A DNA stretch of 6,882 bases from Deltaproteobacteria bacterium CG_4_8_14_3_um_filter_43_13 (GCA_002782605.1 PFIF01000050.1:371-7252); one strand, 5' to 3'; shown: positions 1 to 6,586, counted from the stretch's first letter. Notes: generated by a model from the sequence alone, not told the origin. Made by a program: numbers and translations.

Positions 1-2547
1 ATCGTCCAGTATCCTTTTAAATATCTTCCCTGGTGCTATTCCCAGATTTTTGAGATCTTCGCCGTTTAAAAGGCAATGAGTCCTTTTCAGTTGAGTAAAA
101 TAAAGGGATATAGTCATCTTTATATAGTTTTTATCGGTTTTTGCCATGGCGAAAAGCAGAGACTCTGTGTATATGGGTCTAAGAAGATTATAGATTTTAC
201 TCCTCTCTGCTGTACCTCTTTTTTCGATCTGTTTAAGGATAGTCTCCGCCTGTTCAATACCCAGGATAACCTTCTCCTCATTTTTTTCAGTTATAGATAA
301 CCTTTGACAGACCTGAAGAATCTCTTGTTTATTCAGGGAATCTATCAATCCAAAGAAATAGATTTGCCACTTTTCATATTTTTCTTCTAAGTACAGGAGA
401 TTGAACCAGGAAATAATTCCTTTAATATTTTGGAGATGTTTCTTAATTTTCTCGTTGAATTTTATCTTTGGATGGATAAACCTTAGAATATCGAATTCAG
501 CCAATCTCTTTATCACCAGTACAGGGTCTTCTTCCTGAAATATAAGTTTTAACTCAGAAAAAAACCTGTAACCGTCCAGTTGATCGAGAAAATTCATCCT
601 GACAGTGTTGTTTATAAGATTAGCGGTGTGCTTCCCTATCTGAAAGCCGAATCTCTGCTCGAAACGGATAGCCCTGAATATCCTTGTGGGGTCCTCAACA
701 AAACTCAGATTATGTATCACCCTGATTGTCTTTTCTTTGATATCTTTCTGGGCACCGAAGGAGTCTATCAGTTCACCAAAACCTGTGGGATTAAGCCGTA
801 TTGCCAATGTATTCATTGTGAAATCCCTGCGGTAAAGGTCCAGTTTTATCGAACTCAATTCAACAGTAGGGAGCGCTGCAGGGGATTTATAGTATTCGAG
901 TCGGGCTGTGGCTATGTCTATCCTGAGATTATCAGGAAAGATCAATGTAGCGGTGCCAAATTTCTCATGGGATTTTACCTTGCAGGGGTAATCCACAGCA
1001 AACCGCTTTGTCAATTCAATGCCATCCCCTTCAATAACAACATCAATATCAAGGGTTTCACGCCGAAGGATAATATCCCTGACGGTTCCTCCCACAAGAT
1101 AGGCATTGTAATGGAGGTCTTCAGCCTTTTTACCTATAACTTGTAGTATTTCAAGGGTTCTTTTATCAAATCGTTCTTTTATGAGTTTTGCAACTGATTT
1201 TTTTCTTGTGAGAGAAGGGTCACGATCAAAGGCATACAGATAGGAGGGGTCTTTTAAAAGGTTACTTTGCATTGTTCTTAGCAGATCTGTTCGGGTTATC
1301 GCCCCCACTATACAGTCGTTTTCCACAACCGGAAGAAACCTTTGATTGTTTTCTATGATAATTTTTTGGACGGTCAGGAACAGGGAATCCGGGCTTACTG
1401 ATGAAAAATCTGTGGACATATACTCCTCAGTGGGCAGATCCTTTAATCCATGGTAAGTTGCTTTTTCAATTATTTGTCTGGAGATTAGACCCAGAAGTTT
1501 ATTTTCTTTAATTACTGGTAATACATTTATATTGTACCTTGTCAAAAGCTTCCCTGCTCTCTGCAGGGAAGCAGCAGAGTCTATCACCTTTACAGGGAAA
1601 GCCATTATGTCCTTTGCATGTATCTGTATTCCTATTTTGTTACGGAGAACGCCCAGCAGTTTTTCTTCGACTTGAATAAGCGTTAGATCCCTGATAGTTG
1701 CAGATGCTGCCGTCGAGTGTCCCCCTCCTCCAAATTCTATGGCGACCTCACTGACGTTGACATAATCAACTCTGCTTCTACAAATCAGATATATCCGATC
1801 CTCCATTCTGGCCAATGCAAAGAGTACATTGATATTCTTCATGTCTTTTAGTTTATGGACTAATACTGCAAAATCCCCTATGTATTTATCGGTAGATGCC
1901 TTGGCTATTACAACGTCAATACCGTTTATATTGTGAGTGACAGCAGAGAAGACAAGATCATTCAGCAGTGAGACCTCTTCAGATGTCAATTCTTTAATAA
2001 GCATATCTGAAACAATATTCAGGTTGGCCCCTTTGGAAAGGAGATAACCCGCAGCCAAATGATCATCGCTTGTGGTGGAAGAGAAGGTGAACGACCCTGT
2101 GTCTTCGTATATCCCCAGGGTCATGATTGTAGCCTCATCAGGACTGATTTCGATATTCCGGTCCTTTAAAATCTGGGTTAAAATGGTCGCAGTGGATCCT
2201 ACCTCTTTTATTACTTCCAGGGAGCCTGAGATATCGTCAGATGAAGGTGGATGATGATCGTATATATGGATATCTAAGTTCGTCCTATCTGTAATCTCTG
2301 CGAATTTCCCTATCCGACTTGCCTGTCTTGTATCAACCAGGATAAGCCGGTGGATGCTTTCAATGTCCATGTTCTTTAGTTTTTCTACTTCAAAGATGTA
2401 TATCGTTGACTGGATAAAAAAGTCCCGTATGCTTTTTTCCTGGGAGCCAGGAAAGACAAGCCGTGCCTCTGGATACAGCTTTTTTGCCGCCAACATCGAA
2501 GCGAGAGAATCAAAATCGGCATTTACATGTGTAGTAATTACTTCCAT
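1..2547 (-). CDS. cca: DHH/DHHA1-CBS-CBS-tRNA nucleotidyltransferase fusion (CCA- or A-adding enzyme), C-terminus cut by window edge
   Basis: I translated this minus-strand frame throughout. It is open for 849 codons from the ATG at 2547 to the left edge without a stop, so the true protein is longer. Residues 1-170 form a DHH phosphoesterase domain with motifs HVNADFD (H7, D11, D13), VDTR (D72), YDHH (D97-H99) and EDTGSF (D149). EFGGGGHS near 271-278 is the DHHA1 glycine-rich motif. Two CBS domains follow at about 312-432. A class II nucleotidyltransferase head starts near 480, with LVGGTVRD (484-491), metal-binding D500 and D502, RRDFTMNTLA (573-582) and the template motif EDPTR (618-622). 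The helical tail runs to the edge. The nucleotidyltransferase part matures or repairs tRNA 3' ends in the cytoplasm. In related fusions the enzyme may add CCA, only the terminal A, or poly(A), and the sequence alone does not decide. The DHH part may be a nuclease or phosphatase, and the CBS pair probably senses nucleotides. The ATG start fits the conserved MEVITTH beginning, although no strong Shine-Dalgarno site precedes it. Confidence 0.93.
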   Translation of the reverse strand, partial: MEVITTHVNADFDSLASMLAAKKLYPEARLVFPGSQEKSIRDFFIQSTIYIFEVEKLKNMDIESIHRLILVDTRQASRIGKFAEITDRTNLDIHIYDHHPPSSDDISGSLEVIKEVGSTATILTQILKDRNIEISPDEATIMTLGIYEDTGSFTFSSTTSDDHLAAGYLLSKGANLNIVSDMLIKELTSEEVSLLNDLVFSAVTHNINGIDVVIAKASTDKYIGDFAVLVHKLKDMKNINVLFALARMEDRIYLICRSRVDYVNVSEVAIEFGGGGHSTAASATIRDLTLIQVEEKLLGVLRNKIGIQIHAKDIMAFPVKVIDSAASLQRAGKLLTRYNINVLPVIKENKLLGLISRQIIEKATYHGLKDLPTEEYMSTDFSSVSPDSLFLTVQKIIIENNQRFLPVVENDCIVGAITRTDLLRTMQSNLLKDPSYLYAFDRDPSLTRKKSVAKLIKERFDKRTLEILQVIGKKAEDLHYNAYLVGGTVRDIILRRETLDIDVVIEGDGIELTKRFAVDYPCKVKSHEKFGTATLIFPDNLRIDIATARLEYYKSPAALPTVELSSIKLDLYRRDFTMNTLAIRLNPTGFGELIDSFGAQKDIKEKTIRVIHNLSFVEDPTRIFRAIRFEQRFGFQIGKHTANLINNTVRMNFLDQLDGYRFFSELKLIFQEEDPVLVIKRLAEFDILRFIHPKIKFNEKIKKHLQNIKGIISWFNLLYLEEKYEKWQIYFFGLIDSLNKQEILQVCQRLSITEKNEEKVILGIEQAETILKQIEKRGTAERSKIYNLLRPIYTESLLFAMAKTDKNYIKMTISLYFTQLKRTHCLLNGEDLKNLGIAPGKIFKRILDD

Positions 2548-2674
2548 ACTTTTCACAAAAAGATACCAGCCCACAGAGGGCAGGGATCAGCAGTCGGCCC
2601 TTCGTCAGCGGCCAGCCATACTTTCCTTTCCCTGACCCCTGTCTACTGATCCCCGTTAACTGTTACCCCGAGCC
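2548..2674. repeat. Low-complexity intergenic spacer with inverted repeat, between xerD and cca
   Basis: This 127-nt stretch has no coding potential I can support. Its base composition is unlike its neighbours. On the minus strand it is a run of degenerate words built on AGGGCT, GGGATCAG and CAGGGGTCAGGG. The inverted repeat GGGATCAG (2583-2590) and CTGATCCC (2646-2653) encloses about 55 nt. AGGGCTT followed by AGGGCTC overlaps the last codons of xerD. I see no GC hairpin followed by a T-run, so it is not a clear intrinsic terminator. It could be a dispersed intergenic repeat of this genome or the 5' leader of the nucleotidyltransferase mRNA. Confidence 0.45.
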
Positions 2675-3568
2675 CTAAGCCCTAGGATGTAATTGATTAT
2701 GGAGCTTTTTTAATCTTTCTCTTGTCACATGGGTATATATCTGGGTGGTAGAGATATCAACATGGCCCAGCATAGTCTGCACTGAACGCAGGTCTGCTCC
2801 CCTTTCCAGGAGATGGGTGGCAAAAGAATGCCTTAAGGTGTGAGGTGTTATATTCTTCTTTATCCCCGCCTTAAAGGTATACTTTTTGATAACCTTCCAA
2901 AAACCCTGACGGGATAGAGAATTCCCTGAACGATTTACAAAAAGAGAAGGACTGCTTGAGTTTTTAAGTAGTTTTTTTCTGGCAGATTCAAGATACTCCT
3001 TCAGCTTTTGTGTTGCCTGATTCCCTATAGGGACGATTCTTTCCTTATTACCCTTTCCAAAGGCAATGAGGTAACCCACTTCTAAATTAATGCTATTTAG
3101 GGATAGAGAAACGAGCTCAGAAACCCTTAATCCTGTGGCATATAGCAGTTCTAGCATAGCAGAATCCCTCATGCCTAAAGGGCTGTTCGTATCGGGTTGA
3201 TCCAGCAACATCTCCACTTCGTTTAGTGCCAGGGTATTTGGCAATTTGACCCATGTCTTTGGAGAATCAATCCTTGTGGCAGGGTTTTTCTCAAGATAAT
3301 TCTCGTTAACCAGGAACTTATAAAACATCTTGATAGCCACCAGGTTTCTTGCAGTGGTCTTGGTTGCCAGCCCTTTTTGCTTTAGTGTATAAATGAAAGC
3401 CATTATATGAGAGCTGGAGGGCTCCTTAATGTCTGCTATCTTGTTTTTTTCCAGATAATCAAGGTATTTGTTTAAGTCTCTGCTGTATGATTCCAGGGTG
3501 TTTTTAGACAATCCTCTTTCAACGACAAGGTAGTTTAAGAATTCATCGAGCAGTTTTACTATGGTCAT
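2675..3568 (-). CDS. xerD: XerC/XerD-type site-specific tyrosine recombinase
   Basis: This 297-residue protein has the standard XerD length. The N-terminal SAM-like DNA-binding domain (about 1-105) contains the typical LVVERGLSKNTLESYSRDL stretch. The catalytic domain carries the full tyrosine recombinase set: R148 in ATGLRVSEL, K172 in GKGNKERIVP, H243 and R246 in HTLRHSFATHLL, H269 in MLGHVDISTTQ and the nucleophile Y278 in IYTHVTRERL. The numbering lies within one residue of E. coli XerD. The family resolves chromosome dimers at dif sites in the cytoplasm, usually with a XerC partner or alone as in XerA or XerH systems. The ATG start has GGGG nine bases upstream (3578-3581). The gene begins 22 nt after the WecA-like gene stops, so cotranscription is likely. 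The C-terminus LHPRA fits the family and overlaps the degenerate repeat behind it. XerC versus XerD cannot be settled from one gene, and XerD is the closer match by length and active-site spacing. Confidence 0.9.
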   Translation of the reverse strand: MTIVKLLDEFLNYLVVERGLSKNTLESYSRDLNKYLDYLEKNKIADIKEPSSSHIMAFIYTLKQKGLATKTTARNLVAIKMFYKFLVNENYLEKNPATRIDSPKTWVKLPNTLALNEVEMLLDQPDTNSPLGMRDSAMLELLYATGLRVSELVSLSLNSINLEVGYLIAFGKGNKERIVPIGNQATQKLKEYLESARKKLLKNSSSPSLFVNRSGNSLSRQGFWKVIKKYTFKAGIKKNITPHTLRHSFATHLLERGADLRSVQTMLGHVDISTTQIYTHVTRERLKKLHNQLHPRA

Positions 3569-3590
3569 CTTGTTTAACCCCGTGTTTTTT

Positions 3591-4742
3591 TTAGTCTTTG
3601 TTTGCCTGTTTTTTTGCTCTGGCTTCCAGGATGGTTACAAGGATGACTACTATTGCTGCCTGGATTACCAGAAGGACTGCGTCAACGGTTCGGGCATAGC
3701 GCAGTACAATGGCGCTTATACCCATACATGTGCAGAGAAAGAAGATGAATAGAACGCTTTGTTTTTTGCTGTTTAATAATAACTCCAAACGATGGTGTAG
3801 GTGGTCATTTCCTACATAGTTGATCCACTCCTTAAAATTGGTAACCTTTCCTGAAATAATCCTTGTTAGGGTTATATGTGTCATATCAAAGACAAAGACC
3901 CAGAAGATAAGCAGAGGGGTAGCCATTGAAACTATGGGGTTATTATCAGCCCACTCACCTAATATGGCAAGAGACGCGAGTGTAAACCCCAGGAAGTTAC
4001 TCCCTGCATCGCCAAGGAATATAGTAGCAGGCTGATGCAGCCTGAAATTATAAGGGAAGAACCCAATGCAGCTGCCCATTACGGCAATAGCTATCCAGCC
4101 CAGGAAGGGCTGATCTGTTTGAAAGGCGACAATTCCAATGAAGAAGGCTGTAATTATACTCAGGCCCGAAGCTAAGCCATCCATTCCGTCGAAGAAGTTA
4201 AAGGAATTCGTGATTCCAATCACCCATAAAAGCGTTAAGAATACGTTTCCTGCATCCCCCAGTGGTGTTTTGGGGAACATGTCCAATACTATTCCTGAGC
4301 CAATAATGATAGATGTAGCCATAAACTGAGCCAGAAGCTTTGGTAATGCCGGGATTTCTATTATGTCGTCTACCACGCTTATTAAGAATATGAGGGTTCC
4401 ACCTATTAAAATGGCTAACAGTGGTTTTGTATAGATATTGTTGATAAAAATAGAGCTGACAAAGGCAATATAGACAGCAATGCCTCCCAGCAGGGGTGTA
4501 GCCTGATGGTGAACTTTTCTGTTGTCCGGATAGTCTAAGATACTTGCTTTTTTTGCAAGGTATCTTACCCATGGGGTTAGAGTAAAGGAAAGGGAAAAGG
4601 AGAAGAGAAGCATAACGAGCCATCTGTGCCCCTGTCCGATAAAAAATGTCCTTGTAAATGGCAGCAATAGGGCAATAAAAACTACGAGGATTAAAAAATA
4701 TAAGACCTTGCTGCCAAAGAAAATTATCTTAGAATTTTTCAA
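3591..4742 (-). CDS. WecA/TagO-like undecaprenyl-phosphate sugar-1-phosphate transferase
   Basis: This is a 383-residue polytopic inner-membrane protein with about eleven hydrophobic segments. It belongs to the MraY/WecA/TagO family. The family moves a sugar-1-phosphate, usually GlcNAc-1-P from UDP-GlcNAc, onto undecaprenyl phosphate as the first membrane step of O-antigen, teichoic-acid-like or capsule synthesis. Visible family motifs are DYPDNRKVHHQATPLLGG (70-87), the aspartate pair D125-D126, NSFNFFDGMDGLA (179-191), IFLGDAGSNFLG (241-252) and the cytosolic HLHHR loop (314-318). The HLHHR loop and the absence of MraY-specific features favour WecA/TagO over peptidoglycan MraY. The start is TTG at 4742, supported by GAAAGG about seven bases upstream and by only 5 nt to the aminotransferase stop, which suggests translational coupling. 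The sugar substrate cannot be read from sequence; GlcNAc, QuiNAc or FucNAc are possible. Confidence 0.88.
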   Translation of the reverse strand: MKNSKIIFFGSKVLYFLILVVFIALLLPFTRTFFIGQGHRWLVMLLFSFSLSFTLTPWVRYLAKKASILDYPDNRKVHHQATPLLGGIAVYIAFVSSIFINNIYTKPLLAILIGGTLIFLISVVDDIIEIPALPKLLAQFMATSIIIGSGIVLDMFPKTPLGDAGNVFLTLLWVIGITNSFNFFDGMDGLASGLSIITAFFIGIVAFQTDQPFLGWIAIAVMGSCIGFFPYNFRLHQPATIFLGDAGSNFLGFTLASLAILGEWADNNPIVSMATPLLIFWVFVFDMTHITLTRIISGKVTNFKEWINYVGNDHLHHRLELLLNSKKQSVLFIFFLCTCMGISAIVLRYARTVDAVLLVIQAAIVVILVTILEARAKKQANKD

Positions 4743-4747
4743 ATCCC

Positions 4748-5794
4748 TTACCTTTCTTCAATCAACCCCTTTACCCCTTTGATAACCTCTGTCACTTCAC
4801 CAAAGGTTAGAGAGGGATAAATAGGGATGGATAGGGCACTGTTCCATATAATCTCTGTCTGAGGAAAGTCAGAGTGCCCAAGATAATAGTGTAATGGGCG
4901 GTACACAGGGCGTTCACAACAAACACCTTCTCTTTTAATTTGCTCTAAAAGTCTTTCCAGTTCTCCTTCAACCCTTATAACATAACGGTAAAAGATATGC
5001 TCTTTGCCAGGATATCCCGTGGGTAAAAGGGCAGGTGTATTTGCCAGCTCCAGAGAGTATCTGTTTGCTATTGACCCCCTTCTCTCTAAAAAAGACGGTA
5101 GTTTCTCCATCTGACTGATTCCCAGGGCAGCCTGAAGGTCGGTCATCTTATAGTTAAAGCGGATTTTATAGTCATCTCTGTTATCGTAATCCCGGAGGTC
5201 TCTCACCCTTTCCAGCAGATGGGGAGAATCTGAAAGAACCATCCCGCCTTCTCCCGAAGCTATCACCTTAGTAGCATAGAAGGAGAATATCGAGAGTGTG
5301 CCAAAACTGCCTGCCTGCTTTCCCTTATACTTGGCGCCAAGAGCTTGGGCACAGTCTTCTATCAATGGGATTTCAAAGGACAGTAGTTCCTCCATGTCAG
5401 CAGGCAGGCCAAAAAGATGAGGGACAATAATTGCCTTTGTTTTTTCAGTAAGAGATTCCTTTACCCTTTTTGCATCGAGGTTGAAACTGTCTGGTTCAAT
5501 ATCTACAAGGATTGGGGTTGCTCCTACATAGTTTATGGCATTCAACAGGGCAGTGCAGACATAGCTTGGAAGGATTATTTCATCTCCTTTGCCTGCCTCT
5601 AAAGCCAACAATGCCAGATGTAGGGCAGAAGTCCCTGAGTTTGTCGCCACCCCTCCCTTAACCCCGACAAATTCAGAGAGGATGGCTTCAAACCTTTTCA
5701 CATACTCCCCTTGAGAGATATGTCCCGATCGCAATACCTTAAGCACAGCATCGTAATCTCTCTGATCAAGGGTTGGTTTTGAATGAGGGATCAT
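4748..5794 (-). CDS. DegT/DnrJ/EryC1/StrS-family PLP sugar aminotransferase
   Basis: The protein has 348 residues from the ATG at 5794 and a type I PLP fold. It starts MIPHSKPTLD, the usual opening of the family. Motifs are GTSALHLAL (54-62) for phosphate binding, IEDCAQALG (145-153) with cofactor-ring D147 and Q150, and SFYATKVIASGEGG (171-184) with the Schiff-base lysine K176. FNYKMTDLQAALG (213-225) is also family-typical. Such enzymes aminate keto sugars bound to dTDP, UDP or GDP in amino-sugar synthesis. Here the product probably feeds the surface polysaccharide begun by the WecA-like neighbour 5 nt downstream. The frame stays open upstream to a TTG at 5893, adding 33 residues encoded by the REP-type repeat. 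I reject that extension because family homology begins at MIPHSKP and AGGGA (5799-5803) lies just upstream of the ATG. The keto sugar and regiospecificity are not predictable here. Confidence 0.9.
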   Translation of the reverse strand: MIPHSKPTLDQRDYDAVLKVLRSGHISQGEYVKRFEAILSEFVGVKGGVATNSGTSALHLALLALEAGKGDEIILPSYVCTALLNAINYVGATPILVDIEPDSFNLDAKRVKESLTEKTKAIIVPHLFGLPADMEELLSFEIPLIEDCAQALGAKYKGKQAGSFGTLSIFSFYATKVIASGEGGMVLSDSPHLLERVRDLRDYDNRDDYKIRFNYKMTDLQAALGISQMEKLPSFLERRGSIANRYSLELANTPALLPTGYPGKEHIFYRYVIRVEGELERLLEQIKREGVCCERPVYRPLHYYLGHSDFPQTEIIWNSALSIPIYPSLTFGEVTEVIKGVKGLIEER

Positions 5795-5798
5795 GTGT

Positions 5799-5803
5799 TC
5801 CCT
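5799..5803 (-). promoter_or_regulatory. Ribosome binding site fixing the aminotransferase start
   Basis: On the minus strand AGGGA lies four bases before the ATG at 5794. It supports the shorter reading frame over the longer open frame that runs back into the repeat. It lies about 33 bases downstream (in the transcription direction) of the repeat edge, so it survives whatever the repeat insertion did to the original leader. Confidence 0.55.
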
Positions 5804-5835
5804 GTTGTATTTGCCCGAATGGTGTATAATTTTCC

Positions 5836-5944
5836 GTAGGGGTGAACCTGCGTGTTCGCCCGAATCGTGTTCGCCCGAATCGTATTCACCCAAATGGTAT
5901 TTGCCCGATTTATTTATCGGGCAGACACGCAGGTCTGCCCCTAC
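5836..5944. repeat. REP/inverse-REP doublet (BIME-like), copy A, between RAYT and aminotransferase genes
   Basis: The element is 109 nt with 28-nt inverted terminal arms at 5836-5863 and 5917-5944. Each arm is itself a hairpin headed by GTAG. The left arm, read on plus, has stem GGGTGAAC and GTTCGCCC around loop CTGCGT. The right arm, read on minus, has stem GGGCAGAC and GTCTGCCC around the same loop, and is perfectly paired. Four 15-nt units fill the space between arms. The right edge is 2 nt from the RAYT stop. Thirteen bases left of the element (TGTATAATTTTCC, 5823-5835) also match the flank of copy B except for one base. GTAG followed by a hairpin is the established signature of REP sequences bound by RAYT transposases. 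Copy A matches copy B at 92 of 109 positions by my count, without gaps. Confidence 0.85.
5852..5911. repeat. Tandem array of four 15-nt units inside repeat copy A
   Basis: The units start at 5852, 5867, 5882 and 5897. The first two are identical (GTGTTCGCCCGAATC) and the other two diverge by several bases. A fifth, GTATTTGCCCGAATG (5807-5821), lies outside the left arm. Each unit repeats the 3' half of the left hairpin stem plus a short linker, so alternative stem pairings are possible. Read on minus, in the frame continuing into the aminotransferase, the units spell DSGEH-type pentapeptides, but this frame is probably not translated here. Confidence 0.75.
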
Positions 5945-5946
5945 CG

Positions 5947-6534
5947 TTACAATCGTTTTGGGTTTTCGTCATCCAATTCCCATTGCAATTGATTGTTAAG
6001 AATATATTCACGGATATGGTTTAATTCATTTTCATCACGAATGACGTGTTCCCAATAATTGCGTTGCCATAATTTGCCGTTGAACGGTTGCCATTCGTTT
6101 TGTTTTACCATACGTATATATTCATTGGTGGTCATCGTTTTGAACCATTGTACAATTTTCCGTAGGGGCGAACCTGCGTGTTTGCCCGAATGGTGTTTGC
6201 CCGAATGGTGTTCAACCGAATTGTGTTCGCCCAATTTTTTCATAGGGCAGACACGTAGGTCTACCCCTACGTTATGGATGACTGCGTGAAAATGATTGGG
6301 CATGATGACATATTCATCGCATTGGATATCCGGAAATTTATTTTCCAATTCAAAATACCATTTTTCAATCATTGTTCCCGCATCATTCAATACCATTTCC
6401 CCGTCCACTAAATCCCCAAATAAACATTCCCGGTTTTGCGTAACAATGGTCATGTAATATCCGCCTTGTTGGGAATAATCATATCCCTTTAAATGGATGG
6501 AACGGCGGTGGTGTTTTTCAGGATTATATTTCAT
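5947..6534 (-). CDS. REP-associated tyrosine transposase (RAYT, IS200-like Y1 HUH family) with in-frame REP insertion
   Basis: This 195-residue protein is an apparently complete Y1 transposase of the TnpA-REP type. GGYYMTIVTQNR (24-35) is the first strand of the fold. The HUH metal motif is H81-F82-H83 in MPNHFHAVIH. A family-typical block follows in WFKTMTTNEYIR (130-141) and LWQRNYWEHVIRDENELNHI (155-174). Y177 in REYILNN is the likely nucleophile. Members cut and join single-stranded DNA at REP hairpins, and their genes usually stand alone next to REPs, as here. Residues 89-125 (VGVDLRVCP to SPLR) are encoded by repeat copy B and sit in the loop after the HUH strand, replacing what is normally a short linker. 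Without that block the protein would be about 158 residues. The ATG at 6534 has only a weak Shine-Dalgarno site. The gene sits upstream of a polysaccharide operon with no evident functional link to it. Whether it is active is unknown, but no catalytic residue is missing. Confidence 0.88.
   Translation of the reverse strand: MKYNPEKHHRRSIHLKGYDYSQQGGYYMTIVTQNRECLFGDLVDGEMVLNDAGTMIEKWYFELENKFPDIQCDEYVIMPNHFHAVIHNVGVDLRVCPMKKLGEHNSVEHHSGKHHSGKHAGSPLRKIVQWFKTMTTNEYIRMVKQNEWQPFNGKLWQRNYWEHVIRDENELNHIREYILNNQLQWELDDENPKRL
6162..6270. repeat. REP/inverse-REP doublet, copy B, in frame inside the RAYT coding sequence
   Basis: This is again 109 nt and in the same orientation as copy A. The left arm 6162-6189 (plus) has GTAG, stem GGGCGAAC with GTTTGCCC, and loop CTGCGT. 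The right arm 6243-6270 (minus) has GTAG, stem GGGTAGAC with GTCTGCCC, and loop CTACGT. Each arm has one G:T wobble on its GTAG strand. The right arm encodes VGVDLRVCP and the left arm encodes SGKHAGSPL of the transposase. Thus the DNA must serve both as hairpin substrate and as coding sequence without stop codons. Confidence 0.85.
6178..6237. repeat. Tandem array of four 15-nt units inside repeat copy B
   Basis: The units start at 6178, 6193, 6208 and 6223. The first two are identical (GTGTTTGCCCGAATG). The third (GTGTTCAACCGAATT) and fourth (GTGTTCGCCCAATTT) differ by a few bases. Fifteen is a multiple of three, so on minus the units encode a histidine-rich run of pentapeptides of the form HSGKH, NSVEH and the like at about residues 103-119 of the transposase. 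Unit number could change without breaking the frame. Confidence 0.75.
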
Positions 6535-6547
6535 CTGAGCAGAAATA

Positions 6548-6575
6548 ATTTTATGGCATTGTTAAATGTTTTCAA
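6548..6575 (-). promoter_or_regulatory. Candidate sigma-70-type promoter for the RAYT gene
   Basis: On the minus strand TTGAAA (6570-6575) and TAAAAT (6548-6553) are separated by 16 nt. The -10 box ends 13 nt before the ATG at 6534, so the leader would be only about six bases, nearly leaderless, which fits the weak ribosome site. In AT-rich sequence such boxes can occur by chance. Confidence 0.35.
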
Positions 6576-6586
6576 ACCATTTCTTT

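Noticed and set aside
580..1146. 188-codon open frame on the plus strand
   Set aside because: It lies wholly antisense to the conserved nucleotidyltransferase motifs (RRDFTMNTLA, LVGGTVRD) and has no recognisable protein features.
4198..4623. 141-codon minus-strand open frame overlapping the WecA-like gene
   Set aside because: It is an alternative frame of a gene with full family motifs and shows no protein features of its own.
5825..5830. TATAAT on the plus strand as a promoter
   Set aside because: No convincing -35 box at proper spacing and no gene in that direction; the motif lies in the sequence shared with the RAYT coding region, where copy B reads TACAAT.
5795..5893. 33-residue N-terminal extension of the aminotransferase from a TTG at 5893
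   Set aside because: It is translated from the repeat (DSGEH units, SPLRKI), family homology begins at the ATG at 5794, and a Shine-Dalgarno site precedes that ATG.
5852..5911. CRISPR array from regularly spaced repeats
   Set aside because: The 15-nt units are directly adjacent without unique spacers, and the same structure recurs inside the transposase gene.
5793..6289. Plus-strand open frames across the repeats and RAYT gene
   Set aside because: They exist because the repeat arms lack stops on both strands; the translations are low-complexity strings such as repeated SPE and LPEW, and the minus frame has the HUH motif.
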